Source: Chrysophaeum taylorii
Taxonomy: Eukaryota > Sar > Pelagophyceae > Pelagomonadales > Pelagomonadaceae
NCBI GenBank assembly: GCA_029834535.1
Contig: JAQMWT010000309.1
Span: forward strand, 496,001-560,000
Direction: 5' to 3'
Length of the DNA stretch: 64,000 nucleotides
The notes under the pieces: generated by a model
Databases searched by the model: none
The model's input: the letters and a program-made list of their open reading frames with translations, nothing else
What the model was told of the DNA's origin: nothing
Part shown: positions 50,906 to 61,067 of the stretch, in pieces
Position numbering within the stretch: position 1 is the stretch's first letter
Layout: each line of letters begins with the position of its first letter
Position numbers and translations under genes: made by a program

Positions 50906-53900
50906 TCAAAAGGAGCCTTTGGCTCGGAAGTCGGGGGGGGCGACGAGGGCAGTAATGTCGTCGACGCAGGCCATGCGGATCCTCTCGGCCGTCAAAGGCG
51001 AGTCGAGGGTGAAGTACGGGTGGTGGTCGTGGTCGTCGCGGCGGACCTGGGTGATCGCGTCGCGGATCGCGAAAAACACAGACGCCCCGAGAAAAAGGGG
51101 GGGCTCGCCGACAGCTCGAGAGGAGTGGACGGCGTGTTTGTTGCCACGACCGTCGAGCAGCGTGATGTTGAACTCGAGGGGCGCGTCGTTCGCCGAGGGG
51201 ATCTTGTAGGTTCCGGGTCCCGTCGTCAGAATTCTGCCGGACGTATCGTCCCTCGCCACGTCCTCCATCGTAAAGAGGCCAAACCCCTGCGCAAACGCGC
51301 CTTCGATCTGGCCGACGTCGATGGCCTCGTTGATCGACTTCCCCAAGTCCATAACGACGTCGACTTTGCGGACGTGGGAATCTCCCGTGAGGACGTCGAT
51401 CTCCACCTCCGCCGCCCCGACGCCAGACGTGAAATAGTTAAACGGTTGGCCTTTTCGGGTGTCCCAGTCGTAGCCGCACCTGTCTTCGGGGACGACGTGG
51501 AAACCGTGGGCCGTGAGGTCGACGCGGTCTAGGTGGGCTTTCAGCGCGCGGTCTCGAAGCGTTGCTGCTTCGGCGTCGTAGGGTCGGAGCCGTTCGAGAA
51601 TCTGCTCGGAGGCGTCCAACGCCGCCATCGCGTAGAGATCCGTCGACATCGACGCCGCCGTGGGCGAGGTGTTCGCGACTTTGTCCGTCGCCGTCTCTTC
51701 CACGTGAACGTCCTCGAGCGGCACCTCGAACGCGTCCGCCACAACTTGAATGACTTTGGTGTGAAGGCCCTGGCCCATTTCGGTGCCTCCGTGCGTCACC
51801 AACAACGACCCGTCGGTGTACAAATGGACCAAAGCGCCCCCTTGATTCAGAAATTTTGAGGTAAACGCGATCCCGAACTTGACCGGCAGCGCGGCCCAGC
51901 CGCGCTTTTTGTGAGGATGCTGAGTTAGGAGGAGCGGCGGCGGCCTCGCGACGACTGACGGCCACTGAATTTCGTCTTCTATCAACTGCCCGTAGGGCGT
52001 CCGGTCGCCAACTTTGTAGAGATTCTTGAGCCGGAATGCGGTCGGGTCGACGCCGAGTTCGCGGGCTAAGTGGTCAACCCACGTCTCGCACACGAACATG
52101 CCTTGAGGACCGCCAAACCCTCGAAATGCCGTGTTCGACGGCGTGTTCGTCTTGCAACAGTACCCCCGGACCCGAAAGTTGGGAATTCTGTAGGCGTTTT
52201 CGGAATGGAAGATTGCGCGATCCATCACGGCTTGCGATAAATCGAGGGAAAACCCGGCGTTGCAGTAAAGCGTCGCGTCGACTGCCGTGATCGTCATGTC
52301 TTTTTTAGCTTTGGCGCGGTACGTGCCCTTGAACGGGTGCCGACCGCCGGTGATCGCCATGTCGACGTCTCGATCCAAGGTGATCTTGACGCTGCGGTTG
52401 AGTTTGTGGGCAGCGACGGCGGCGGCACAACACACGAAGCACGACCTCGTTTCCTTGCCGCCAAAACCGCCACCCAACCTCTTCACCGAACAAGTAACTT
52501 TAGCCGCGGGAAGCCCCAGCACCGAAGCGACCATAATTTGCGTTTTGGTTGGGTTTTGAGTCGACGAGACGATCTTCATGCCTTCTTCCGTGGGGGTACA
52601 GATGCTCGAGTTGGGTTCGAGGTAAAAGTGTTCTTGGCCGCCGATATACACGTCCCCCGACACTTCGACGTCGTACGGAGCCTCCTCAAAATCCACGCCC
52701 GCGCGGAGTTCGCGCGGGCCGCCAAAATACGACCCCGCCTCGATAGCCTCGTCGATCGACAGGATCGACGGAAACTCTTCGGCGTAAATCACTTTCACCG
52801 ATCGCGCCGCCTCGACCGCAGCTTTGTGACTAGCAGCGACGACGACGCCAATCGGCTGGCCGGTCGACGTCGCTTTCGTCGTCGCGAAAAGCTCCTCGTC
52901 CTTCAGCACGGCGCCAATTCTGTTGTCCGCGACGTCGGCGGCCCCAAAAAACACCACGTTCGCGGGCACTTGGACTTTGAAGTTGGCGTGGGGTTTGGTC
53001 GTGAGCACTAACGCGGCGTGAAGCTCCGACGGAAGATCGTCCGCGTACGAGGCTTTTCCAGACGCCTGGAGCAGCGCCGACCGGTGCATCACGCCGCCGC
53101 CGCCGCTACGGCTCGACGACGACGACGATTTTACTACTACCAATGGTCGCGTTCTTCTTCTTGGAACCGTCGTGTACGAATCCAAACCTTGCGCGAACTT
53201 TCTTAGAAAAGAACAACAGAGCGTCACGCGGTACTCGGGCATGCCGCCCGGCGCGTCCGGCGGGAGCCAGAGTTCGTTCTTGAGGGCTTCGTACGCATCC
53301 CAGGCCGGGGGCCACGCCATATTCTTCTTCACGCGCGCTTCGGTCTTCGAGGCCGCGATCGTCGTAGGCGCCATCCCACCAAACCCCGTCGTGAAGTGCA
53401 CAACCTTGTTGTTGTTGCCTTCGTCCAATTTAAGCTTGAAGGCGCAACACACGATCGAGATGTCGTCCTCCCTGCGCCGGCACTGTTTGTACGCCTCGAC
53501 GAGACACCCCGGCGAGGATTCTGGCACCTCGATCCGCACGATGATCTCGTCTGCATCCATCGCAGTTTTCCGGTACCCGACAAAAAAGTCGCGCGCCAGA
53601 ACGCGCCGCTCGCGGTCGCAGTTTGCTAAGACTATCGTCGCCTCCAAGCAAACGAGCAACGGATTCATGTCGGATATCGGACTCGCCGTCGCCACGTTTC
53701 CCGCCAACGACGCCACGTTCCGAATCTGGGTTGAGGCGAACCAGTCCAGCATGCGACCCATTGCGAGGTAGCCGGGATCTGTGCCGCCGTACGCCGCTTC
53801 TCTTAGCTTTGCGAGAGTGACGGCTCCGCCAATCGACGGCAGCCGCAATTCCCCGAGTTCCGGAACGGCCGCGAGCGAGATAAACGTCGCGTACGACCGC

Positions 53901-54523
53901 GTCCGCATCTCGATCCCGACTTCCGTGTTTCCCGTGATCAGCTTGGCGTCGGGAAACTGCCGTTTGAGCGCCAGCACCCTCGCTAGGGTCGTCGGACGAT
54001 GCCACGTCGACGCCTTCCCCTTCACCTCCAGCTCTTCGCTATTCCGGAATTCCGGAACGCACGGGGGGGCGCCGCACTCCTCGATGTCCACCGACAAAAT
54101 ACTCCGGTACCCCGTGCACCGACACAGGTTTCCGTCGAGGTGGTGGTTCTTCTTTTCTTCCGCTTTGTTGATAGCTTTGGCTTGGAGCGCCATCACGAAC
54201 CCGGGCGTGCACGCGCCGCACTGCGACCCGTGCGCCTCGGCCAACTTCCGCTGAATCTCCTCGGAACTCCCTTCGACCGTCGTCACCCCCAATCCGTCCA
54301 CCGAACAAAGCGGCGCCAGGCAAGAATTGACGCTCGCGTGGCCGTCGGGGCTCGACACGATCACCGTGCACGCCCCGCACCCCCCCTCCCCGCACCCCAA
54401 TTTCGTCCCCGTCAAACCCATCCCCCGCAACTCCTCGAGCAACGTCCTGGTCGGCTCGACATCCTTCAGCTCGTGCACCACCCCGTTGATACACACGATC
54501 ACGCTCCTCCTCAGTCCGACCAT
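50906..54523 (-). CDS. Xanthine dehydrogenase (molybdenum hydroxylase)
   Basis: About 1,205 residues from the ATG at 54,523; an earlier in-frame ATG at 54,574 would add 17 residues from a repeat region, so the later start is preferred. Oxidises hypoxanthine to xanthine and urate in purine breakdown, a nitrogen-salvage route in algae. In order: plant-type 2Fe-2S domain (LGCGEGGCGACTV), second 2Fe-2S domain (SQCGACTPGF, then NLCRCTGYR), FAD domain (LITGNTEVG, ASLAGNVATASPISD), then the molybdopterin region: GGQEHFYLEPN, LGGGFGGKETR (Glu that contacts the purine), TAFRGFGGPQG (Arg that marks xanthine dehydrogenase rather than aldehyde oxidase), GGTEMGQGLHTK and RAVGEPPLFLG with the catalytic base Glu. 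It is somewhat shorter than the usual ~1,330 residues. Single open frame. Confidence 0.95.
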   Translation of the reverse strand: MVGLRRSVIVCINGVVHELKDVEPTRTLLEELRGMGLTGTKLGCGEGGCGACTVIVSSPDGHASVNSCLAPLCSVDGLGVTTVEGSSEEIQRKLAEAHGSQCGACTPGFVMALQAKAINKAEEKKNHHLDGNLCRCTGYRSILSVDIEECGAPPCVPEFRNSEELEVKGKASTWHRPTTLARVLALKRQFPDAKLITGNTEVGIEMRTRSYATFISLAAVPELGELRLPSIGGAVTLAKLREAAYGGTDPGYLAMGRMLDWFASTQIRNVASLAGNVATASPISDMNPLLVCLEATIVLANCDRERRVLARDFFVGYRKTAMDADEIIVRIEVPESSPGCLVEAYKQCRRREDDISIVCCAFKLKLDEGNNNKVVHFTTGFGGMAPTTIAASKTEARVKKNMAWPPAWDAYEALKNELWLPPDAPGGMPEYRVTLCCSFLRKFAQGLDSYTTVPRRRTRPLVVVKSSSSSSRSGGGGVMHRSALLQASGKASYADDLPSELHAALVLTTKPHANFKVQVPANVVFFGAADVADNRIGAVLKDEELFATTKATSTGQPIGVVVAASHKAAVEAARSVKVIYAEEFPSILSIDEAIEAGSYFGGPRELRAGVDFEEAPYDVEVSGDVYIGGQEHFYLEPNSSICTPTEEGMKIVSSTQNPTKTQIMVASVLGLPAAKVTCSVKRLGGGFGGKETRSCFVCCAAAVAAHKLNRSVKITLDRDVDMAITGGRHPFKGTYRAKAKKDMTITAVDATLYCNAGFSLDLSQAVMDRAIFHSENAYRIPNFRVRGYCCKTNTPSNTAFRGFGGPQGMFVCETWVDHLARELGVDPTAFRLKNLYKVGDRTPYGQLIEDEIQWPSVVARPPPLLLTQHPHKKRGWAALPVKFGIAFTSKFLNQGGALVHLYTDGSLLVTHGGTEMGQGLHTKVIQVVADAFEVPLEDVHVEETATDKVANTSPTAASMSTDLYAMAALDASEQILERLRPYDAEAATLRDRALKAHLDRVDLTAHGFHVVPEDRCGYDWDTRKGQPFNYFTSGVGAAEVEIDVLTGDSHVRKVDVVMDLGKSINEAIDVGQIEGAFAQGFGLFTMEDVARDDTSGRILTTGPGTYKIPSANDAPLEFNITLLDGRGNKHAVHSSRAVGEPPLFLGASVFFAIRDAITQVRRDDHDHHPYFTLDSPLTAERIRMACVDDITALVAPPDFRAKGSF

Positions 54524-54549
54524 TATTATTATTATCACAGACAAGGGCA

Positions 54550-54870
54550 GGCCAGTAAGTTCACCTAGTCCCAATCTCTAACCCCAGTAAGTTCACCTGG
54601 TCCCAGTAAGTTTCATATAAGTTCACCTGGTCAGTATTATTATTGACAGTAAGTTCACCTAGCTCACACCAACTCCTTTGAGCTCGTCGCTCTCGCCTCC
54701 GCCAATCTAAGCTTTTGATCCGCACGCGCCGCCAACCTTTGAGTTTACTCTAAAAAGCCTTTACTCTAAAAAGTTTGATCACACTGGTCTCAAACTGGTC
54801 CTCAGTCACCTAGTCCCAATCTCCAACCCCAAATTCACCTGGTCCCAGTAAGTTCACCTACAGTGCGCGT
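54550..54870. repeat. Local family of AGTAAGTTCACCT repeats
   Basis: The word CAGTAAGTTCACCT or a near copy occurs at least four times (54,552; about 54,585; about 54,645; about 54,848), interleaved with CCTAGTCCCAATCTC and CACCTGGTCCC. A partial copy is at 55,645-55,690. A TTTACTCTAAAAAG doublet lies at about 54,745-54,775. The array occupies the promoter side of the xanthine dehydrogenase gene. Confidence 0.8.
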
Positions 54871-57040
54871 GTAGACGCCGTGAGGGGGCTTATGGTATTG
54901 CGCACGCAGCTAGGTGTGGAGTCGTCGACCCAGAATATACCTGGCGTTGCACGACGAGAGCATGGACACGTGGCAGAAGACGGGCTTGGAAGGGACCCGA
55001 CCTCGCGGGGCGTCTGGCGGCGTTGATCGTTTGGCGTAGCGGGCCTTAAGCGATACAGGTTGGAGGAGCCTCCCACGACACGATCGTACTTATCTGGGCC
55101 CGTTGCAGTGGCCGTGCGACGGGTCGAGAAGCCACCAAACTCGCGATCACCATGGTGGTGTTGGTGGTCGTGCGTCTCTTCAACAAGCGAGCGGACTTCC
55201 GACCCAGACTAGTCAGCCGAAAAGAATCACGCCTCGCATCCCAAAATCGAGAGGGAGCGCGTCTTTGATAATCGACTCGGGGTTGAGAACGCGAAACTCG
55301 ACGACGCTCGAGAAACTGTCTGCGAGCAACGCCCCTCGAGCGCCCAAAGATTGTTCCCACACGGCGGGACCTTACAGACCGCGTACAGGAGTTCCTCACC
55401 GTCGCGTACCCGACAAACAAACAGCTGTCCAGCTTCGATCATGGGAGGCAAGCGAGCACGTGCCGTTCGCCAGTAAACAACTGGTACAACCGTAAGAGTA
55501 ACACCTCCTTATCCACCTCCTCCTCGCCCAGTCTCGGCAACCCCGCCCTGCCGCAAATCTCCCCACTGCTGCTGCACCGTCGCACTCTACGAAATCGGCA
55601 AATACAAGCTGCCCGAGTTTAGTCAAACCCCACAGCCTGGTTCCAGAAGTTCACCTGATCACTACCCCTGTAATTCAAACCCAGTAAGTCAGTACGAGTC
55701 TAAAATATGACGTTTGATGTGATTGCCGGGATTTGATCGCACCACGTTGAATCCTGGAGTTTGACCATCGACGATCCACGTAGAGACTCGCAGAAGAACG
55801 TAACAAAGACGGCCTCGCAAGAGGACGCCGACCTCGCGGTTTCGTCGGCCCTGGCTTTGTTGGAGGCGCCTTATTACGGTTCGAGGATCATGACAACGAC
55901 ACGATCGATCATGGTTCGTATCGTGCCGTTAGCGGATGACATTGTTGCAGATGTCATCAAAGCATATGCCGAGAAGAGCCGCCGTCTGACCCACTAGCTA
56001 AAAGAACTCCGACGCCTCGTCTCCGGGAAGGGAGCCAGCGCCGGACCGACAACATCGCCGGGGCGGAGAATCACGGAGAAAAGCACGCGGTTGGGGCAGA
56101 GGCGAGGGCCGAGACGGACTTGTTGATGGTGGACCGCCACTGCGCCGTCTTGTGCGAGGTCGTGCAAACGTCGCAGGCCGCGGACGTGTGTCCACGAACA
56201 ATCGACCTGTCCGTCGCGCTCTGCCCAGAGCGAACCCATCCCAACACGGACTTTCCGGGTGCTAACCGGCCAGCGAGCCGCCGACTTGCCCATCCATAAA
56301 GCCCTTGATGAGGACCGACACGGCCTCGCAGAAGTGCTTCGCGCGATAGCTGGATCTTTGTCGGCAAGAAGGTTCGGAGCAGGTGTGCCTTTGCACACGC
56401 GACGGTATTTTCTACTTGCACATCACAACGAGCAGCACGCACATAAACGCTGCATCTTGCATATAGCACTTGAACGACAGCGCTGTCGCGCTGTAGACCA
56501 TGTTGTACACGCCGTCAACTTGCCGCCCGTGTCGAACATCATCTGCTGCAAGTCGGCCTTGAGAACACACCTGCTGGGCTTGGCATCTTGGTCAGATCGA
56601 GTAAAGTGGAGCCTCGTATTTGCGCGCTCTGAGCTGCGACAGCGACTCGCGATCAATAGTCGTTACCTTCGCCTGGGCACGCGACTTCTTGTTTTCTTTC
56701 TCGGCGTCGTGGTCAACCGACGTCGGCGTGTTACCACCACGCTCCCGCTCGACCCAGCGAAGCCCGCATCGATACCGCGTTCGTTTCGAAGTCGAAGGAC
56801 GATCGGTCACAGCGCGCGTGCAGAACCGCTGAAAGCTTGATCACGGCGGGCCGTGTTTTGTCTCGAACCGTAGTTTGCTTCTGAGAGACAAGTCTAGTCT
56901 CGCGACTATTGACCTTACTTAAGTGACCTAACTTCCTTGACCCTTTACGAGGGACAAACATACAGACAAACAAACAGACAGACAAACATCTGTCGATTAG
57001 TAGTTAAGACTCTTCAACCCTCAAACCCCCCCCGGTCTCC
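54871..57040. other. Decayed stretch with one small open frame
   Basis: Minus-strand coding trails (about 55,620-55,220: LVFADFVECDG, IEAGQLFVCRVRDGEELLYAV, EFRVLNPESIIKDALPLDFG; and about 56,640-56,000) change frame repeatedly and match nothing known. The 56,950-57,000 region is built of ACAAACAGACA repeats just upstream of the LRR gene. Confidence 0.3.
55761..55997 (+). CDS. Small hypothetical protein or exon
   Basis: 78 codons: SQEDADLAVSSALALLEAPY, then RSIMVRIVPLADDIVADVIKAYAEKSRRLTH. The amphipathic pattern is protein-like and it ends in a normal stop, but the first codons are doubtful and there is no known motif. It may be the last exon of a decayed gene. Confidence 0.3.
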   Translation: MTIDDPRRDSQKNVTKTASQEDADLAVSSALALLEAPYYGSRIMTTTRSIMVRIVPLADDIVADVIKAYAEKSRRLTH

Positions 57041-57550
57041 ATGTCCTACCATGTCCTACGCGCCTTGCGCGCCCAGACCGAAGACCTGCTGAAAGAGATG
57101 TGGGTAGACGATGATGACCCCTTCGAGTGGAAGGGGGTAAAAGCCGAGGGCGGCCGCGTCACCTCGATAAGCATCATTCCCAAAGACCTTCTCGACTACG
57201 ACTTCTTTCGTGAACACCCACCGGATTCCAGGTTCGAATGGTCGCTTAGACTGGAGGCTCTCCCACCCGAGATCGGCCAGCTGACGGCGCTCACTTCTCT
57301 CAATCTCATATGGTGCAGCCAGTTCACGACGCTCCCATCCGAGATCGGCCAGCTCACGGAGCTCACTTCTCTCAACCTCTCAAGGTGCATCCAGTTCACG
57401 ACGCTCCCATCCGAGATCGGCCAGCTTACTACGCTTACGAAGCTAGTCCTTGCGTATTTATATTGCGAGCACCTGATGGTGCTCCCACCCGAGATCGGCG
57501 ACTTAACGGCGCTTACCTCTCTCGACCTCAAGGACTGCCGGCGCGGCTAG
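57041..57550 (+). pseudogene. Leucine-rich-repeat part of a broken LRR-kinase gene
   Basis: 169 codons from ATG. After a charged start come about four 23-24-residue leucine-rich repeats of the form LPSEIGQLTELTSLNLSRC, the plant/stramenopile type with LP.EIG. Two repeats are nearly identical at DNA level, showing recent tandem duplication. The frame ends LKDCRRG at a TAG; one frame over, the sequence continues directly into the kinase-associated part (ARLAIPPVDSHNHVLSEIIAWF), so this is the front of a single gene interrupted by a frame shift near 57,540. LRRs of this kind bind protein ligands. Confidence 0.7.
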
Positions 57551-60141
57551 CCATCCCGCCGGTTGACTCGCACAATCATGTGCTAAGTGAAATCATCGCT
57601 TGGTTCGAAGGAGTGCGACTCGTCTTGAATGGCGACATGATCGCGAGCAAGCATGACAGAACCTACGCCATCGAGGCGTACATTGAGTGCATCAAGAACG
57701 ACGCCTTCGCGGATCACCTCCGCCGTGCCGTTGCAAGCAACCCGTCGCTTGCCACCCTCAAAAAGTCAGATGGGACACCCACCATACAATTTGCCTCCTA
57801 CGATTGTCGCCGCATTCTCGAAATAGAATTCTGCGTGCTCCGCCGTTTTGAGATTGACCCCGGCCGGCCGATCCACTTCTCAGCCACCGCCGCCGTCGTC
57901 GCAGCCACTGATCACGCCGATCGAGGTCCTACACCACTGCCGCGGCGAGCGCTCAAGGCAATGCGCAATGAGGAGCACGTCGTGCTCGCCGAAATCAATG
58001 GCCGCATCGGACTCGACACCGCCTTTGTTGTCGGCATTCTTGGCGTCTTCGATGACGTCGACGAAACGATCTGCCAGCAAGTGAGCGATGCGGCGAGAAA
58101 GCTGGGTGTCGAATTTGCAGAATCGCCTGGCCTCTCAACTCGCCTCGAGCAAGAGCTATTAGCGCGAAGCGGCGCAGAAGACGAAAAGCGCGCACTGCCG
58201 CGCACGAAGGGCTACAACTACGTGCTCGTTCTCGAGCTCGCCGACCGTACCCTCAGCACGGCGCTCACTCACGACCACATCGCGAGTGAGGACTTTTTCC
58301 TGATTCGAAAGATTGTCGCGGATCTTGCCGCAGCACTGGGGCATTTGCACAGCAATGGTCGAATCCACGCTGATCTCAAGCCGCTCAAGAATTGTGCAAA
58401 TCGGCTCGTCGTGCCGGCTCGTCGACATGGACACTTCCTGTGCCCTCGACGAGTCATTCGGAGAGAAAACGCCGTCCACTGGCTACTGCCCGCCCGATAT
58501 AGCAAACAAATTGGTTGCTGCCACAACCGAGTCTGGCGACGTCGACGCTAGAAGGCTGCGCGAGTACACGGCGAGCGAGCGTCGCGTGCGACTTGTGGTC
58601 GCTCGGATGCGTACTTCTGCACCTTGTTTCAGGGCAGTCGCTGTGGCACATTGACCAAAACGACAACGTCGACTTCAATCTCCTGCGACGGCTTGCGTGT
58701 GTCCCCAACACGAAGGCGTTTCTTCAGAAGGTGCTCGACGAGCGACTGTTCATCGGCGAGGATGCAAACGACAACCTCAAAGCGGCTAGAATCCATCCTT
58801 CTTTGTAAGCTTCTAGAGCCCGACGAGACGAAAGGTTTGCAGCAGCACTTCCCCACGCCTGCGATGAAGAGGGTGCGTGATGAGCTGTTCTTTAAAAGTC
58901 AAGATGTCGACGACCGCGCTATCAAGGCCGACGAGCGAGACAAGCTTAAGATCGAGCTGAAGACAGGGCAGAACCTGATCTTGGCAGAGCTCAAGGTCCG
59001 AGTCGACGAGCGCACAATCAAAATTAAGGGTTTGCAGCGTGCTGCGATGACTACGATGGGATTGCACGTGAAAACCTGCGTGCGCGGATCCAGGCCGTCG
59101 CCGAGGACGTTGTGCCTACGGCTTTTGTCATCTTGTTTCACTCACCGGTCAGGAAATCGGGCGAACACGAGGAGAAGGGCGAGGGAGCGCGAGGAGAAGG
59201 AAGATGCCACGAACAGCGCGTCGACTGGCGCCAGCGCTCTACTCTCCACGTATCGCGATGTCAAGCTGATGATCACAGACCCGACTGCATTTGCCGAGTC
59301 GAAATTAAAGTCGAAGCTCGACTTGAACCTCGCGTGTGAAATGTGCTGCCACAGCCGGACGCCTACGAGGTAACGCGACGGACCGAATCGTGTCGCAAGG
59401 TTATGCCGATCGCTAAAGCGACGCTAGGGATGATCTCAACGCTGAATGTTGTCGCAAGCATCGCGCAGTGCTTCCACCCGGGTGTGCCGTCGATCTCGGA
59501 GAAGTCGCTGGAAGTGGCAAAGGAGACGATCAGCAAATTTGACGCCGAAAGCTCTGTCGCGGAGTTCGAGACAGAAGCTGATCGCGCAGGCGGACGGCAA
59601 ATCCGAGCAGGAGATGCAGCGGGGCAAGCAGCATGGATACTGTCTGCGCGAGTTCAAGAAACTGCTAGAAAATGTAGACCCAAACCATGCGTGGGCGAAG
59701 CTGAAGCACGTCTTACTTCCCCGAGGGCGAGTCGTTGTGGGTGTGCGCTGCGCGAAAGTTCTGAAGGAAAATGAGAACAAGGAGATGTCGTATAAGGAGC
59801 TTCGAAAACACTGCAGGCCGCCTCATGCCCCTGTCGAAGTCGTGAGTGGCAATGGCGGCAAGTACGAGCGAGTGTCCGAGAGCGAGGAGAAACAGGAGGA
59901 GGAGCGTCGTGCGGAACCTCAAGAGCTCTGCGAGCCACATGCCGATGTTGTGAGCGGCATGCATGAGTGTCTGAAACAGATTGAAGAGAAAAAAGACATC
60001 TCGGATGCGGAGCCATCGACCATCGCCGCGTCAATCGAGGAGGACTCGAGCGACGACGAGGCTTCTGTAGTTGGCAGTCTCTCTGCGAGCATGAGCGCTC
60101 AACTCTGCATGCCCTCTGAACACACCGCAAGTGCGTATGGC
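57551..60141 (+). pseudogene. Protein kinase domain and C-terminal tail of the broken LRR-kinase gene
   Basis: From about 57,551 to 58,390 one frame is open: an ankyrin-like helix pair (KSDGTPTIQFASYDCRRILE), an ATP-site strand with LPRRALKAMRNEEHV, and YNYVLVLELADRTLSTAL...ALGHLHSNGRIHADLKPL with the catalytic HxD as HAD. A shift near 58,390 moves to RLVDMDTSCAL (DFG position is DMD) and STGYCPPDIA (activation-segment end). Another near 58,550 moves to CDLWSLGCVLLHLVSG, and another near 58,805 to KLLEPDETKG. The tail (PTAFVILFH; then 59,446-60,501 mostly open with HAWAKLKHVLLPRG) resembles tails I associate with stramenopile ankyrin-kinases. At least four frame breaks; non-functional as it stands. 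The residues VDMD and HAD would in any case be unusual. Confidence 0.75.
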
Positions 60142-61067
60142 AGCTGTATGGCGCTGAGACGTTTCTGCTTGGAAAGTACGATTAGGTCTTCTGAACGTTT
60201 ATTTGCTTTGAGAGGCCTTCTACAGCCACGAGTGCAGGGGACTCTCGTACGCGCAGCGACGCCAGGAGGAGCTCGGACTGCACTCCAGAGTTTGGGTGCT
60301 TACCTTGCGGGTGAAGCGTGCACAAATATTCTCAGGGCACTCTCTCCAAGCGCTGTAAACAACAACAACAACAACAACAACAACATTACCCTGTCAACTG
60401 CTTCCAAAACCGCCTCCATTGCCTTTTTGTATTGTGTGGGAGACTGTTGCAGATCTGCAGTACGCGCTTCTATGCACTCTCCTCTTCTTCCCGTTCGTTG
60501 AGATCGTGTCATCTCTCCGAGACAATCAGGTCTTGGCTCAATCCGACGACGCGCACTAGCCGCGTCCCTTAGGACTTCATCTGTCTTTATGACTCGTAGT
60601 TCGGCCCTTTGTGGTGTCGTAAGCTAGCACGACGCAATAAGTAAGTAAGTAAGTGTGTCTGTAAACGTATGCTAATGTTCCGCATGAGGTGTGGAAGAAG
60701 TGGTGGTTAGACCGCTCATTACACTATCCCAGACTCGCTGGAGAGTTCTACCGCCGCAAGTACAAAAAAGCGAGCGACCTACATATGTCGCCGTTCTTTT
60801 TGACACGTCTCAGGACTCTACGACGAGCCAGACATCAGCTGCCGCCTGATTCTGCTGGACTTTATCTACCAACTTGGCGGCGCGCTACCTACCTACCTAG
60901 CTACCTAGCTACCTCAGGGCCTTGCCTTTGAGGAAGGAGCCCAAAAAAAAGAGAGAAAGCCCGATGCCTTCTCCCACACCCCAAAGAAAGCCACGACCAT
61001 CATCCAGCTCGAGGTTCTATTCGCCACATAATCCCAGTACTGCGCGAGGTAGAGGTAAACGTCGTAA
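60142..61067. other. Repeat-rich spacer, possible 80-codon frame
   Basis: Holds an (AAC)n run at 60,359-60,384, AAGT tetramers at about 60,640-60,655 and CTAC/CTAG tetramers at about 60,886-60,916. The open plus frame of the kinase tail runs on to 60,501 through the AAC repeat. A plus-strand frame at 60,689-60,931 (KKWWLDRSLHYPRLAGEFYRR) is basic and protein-like but has no ATG and no known family. Confidence 0.35.
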
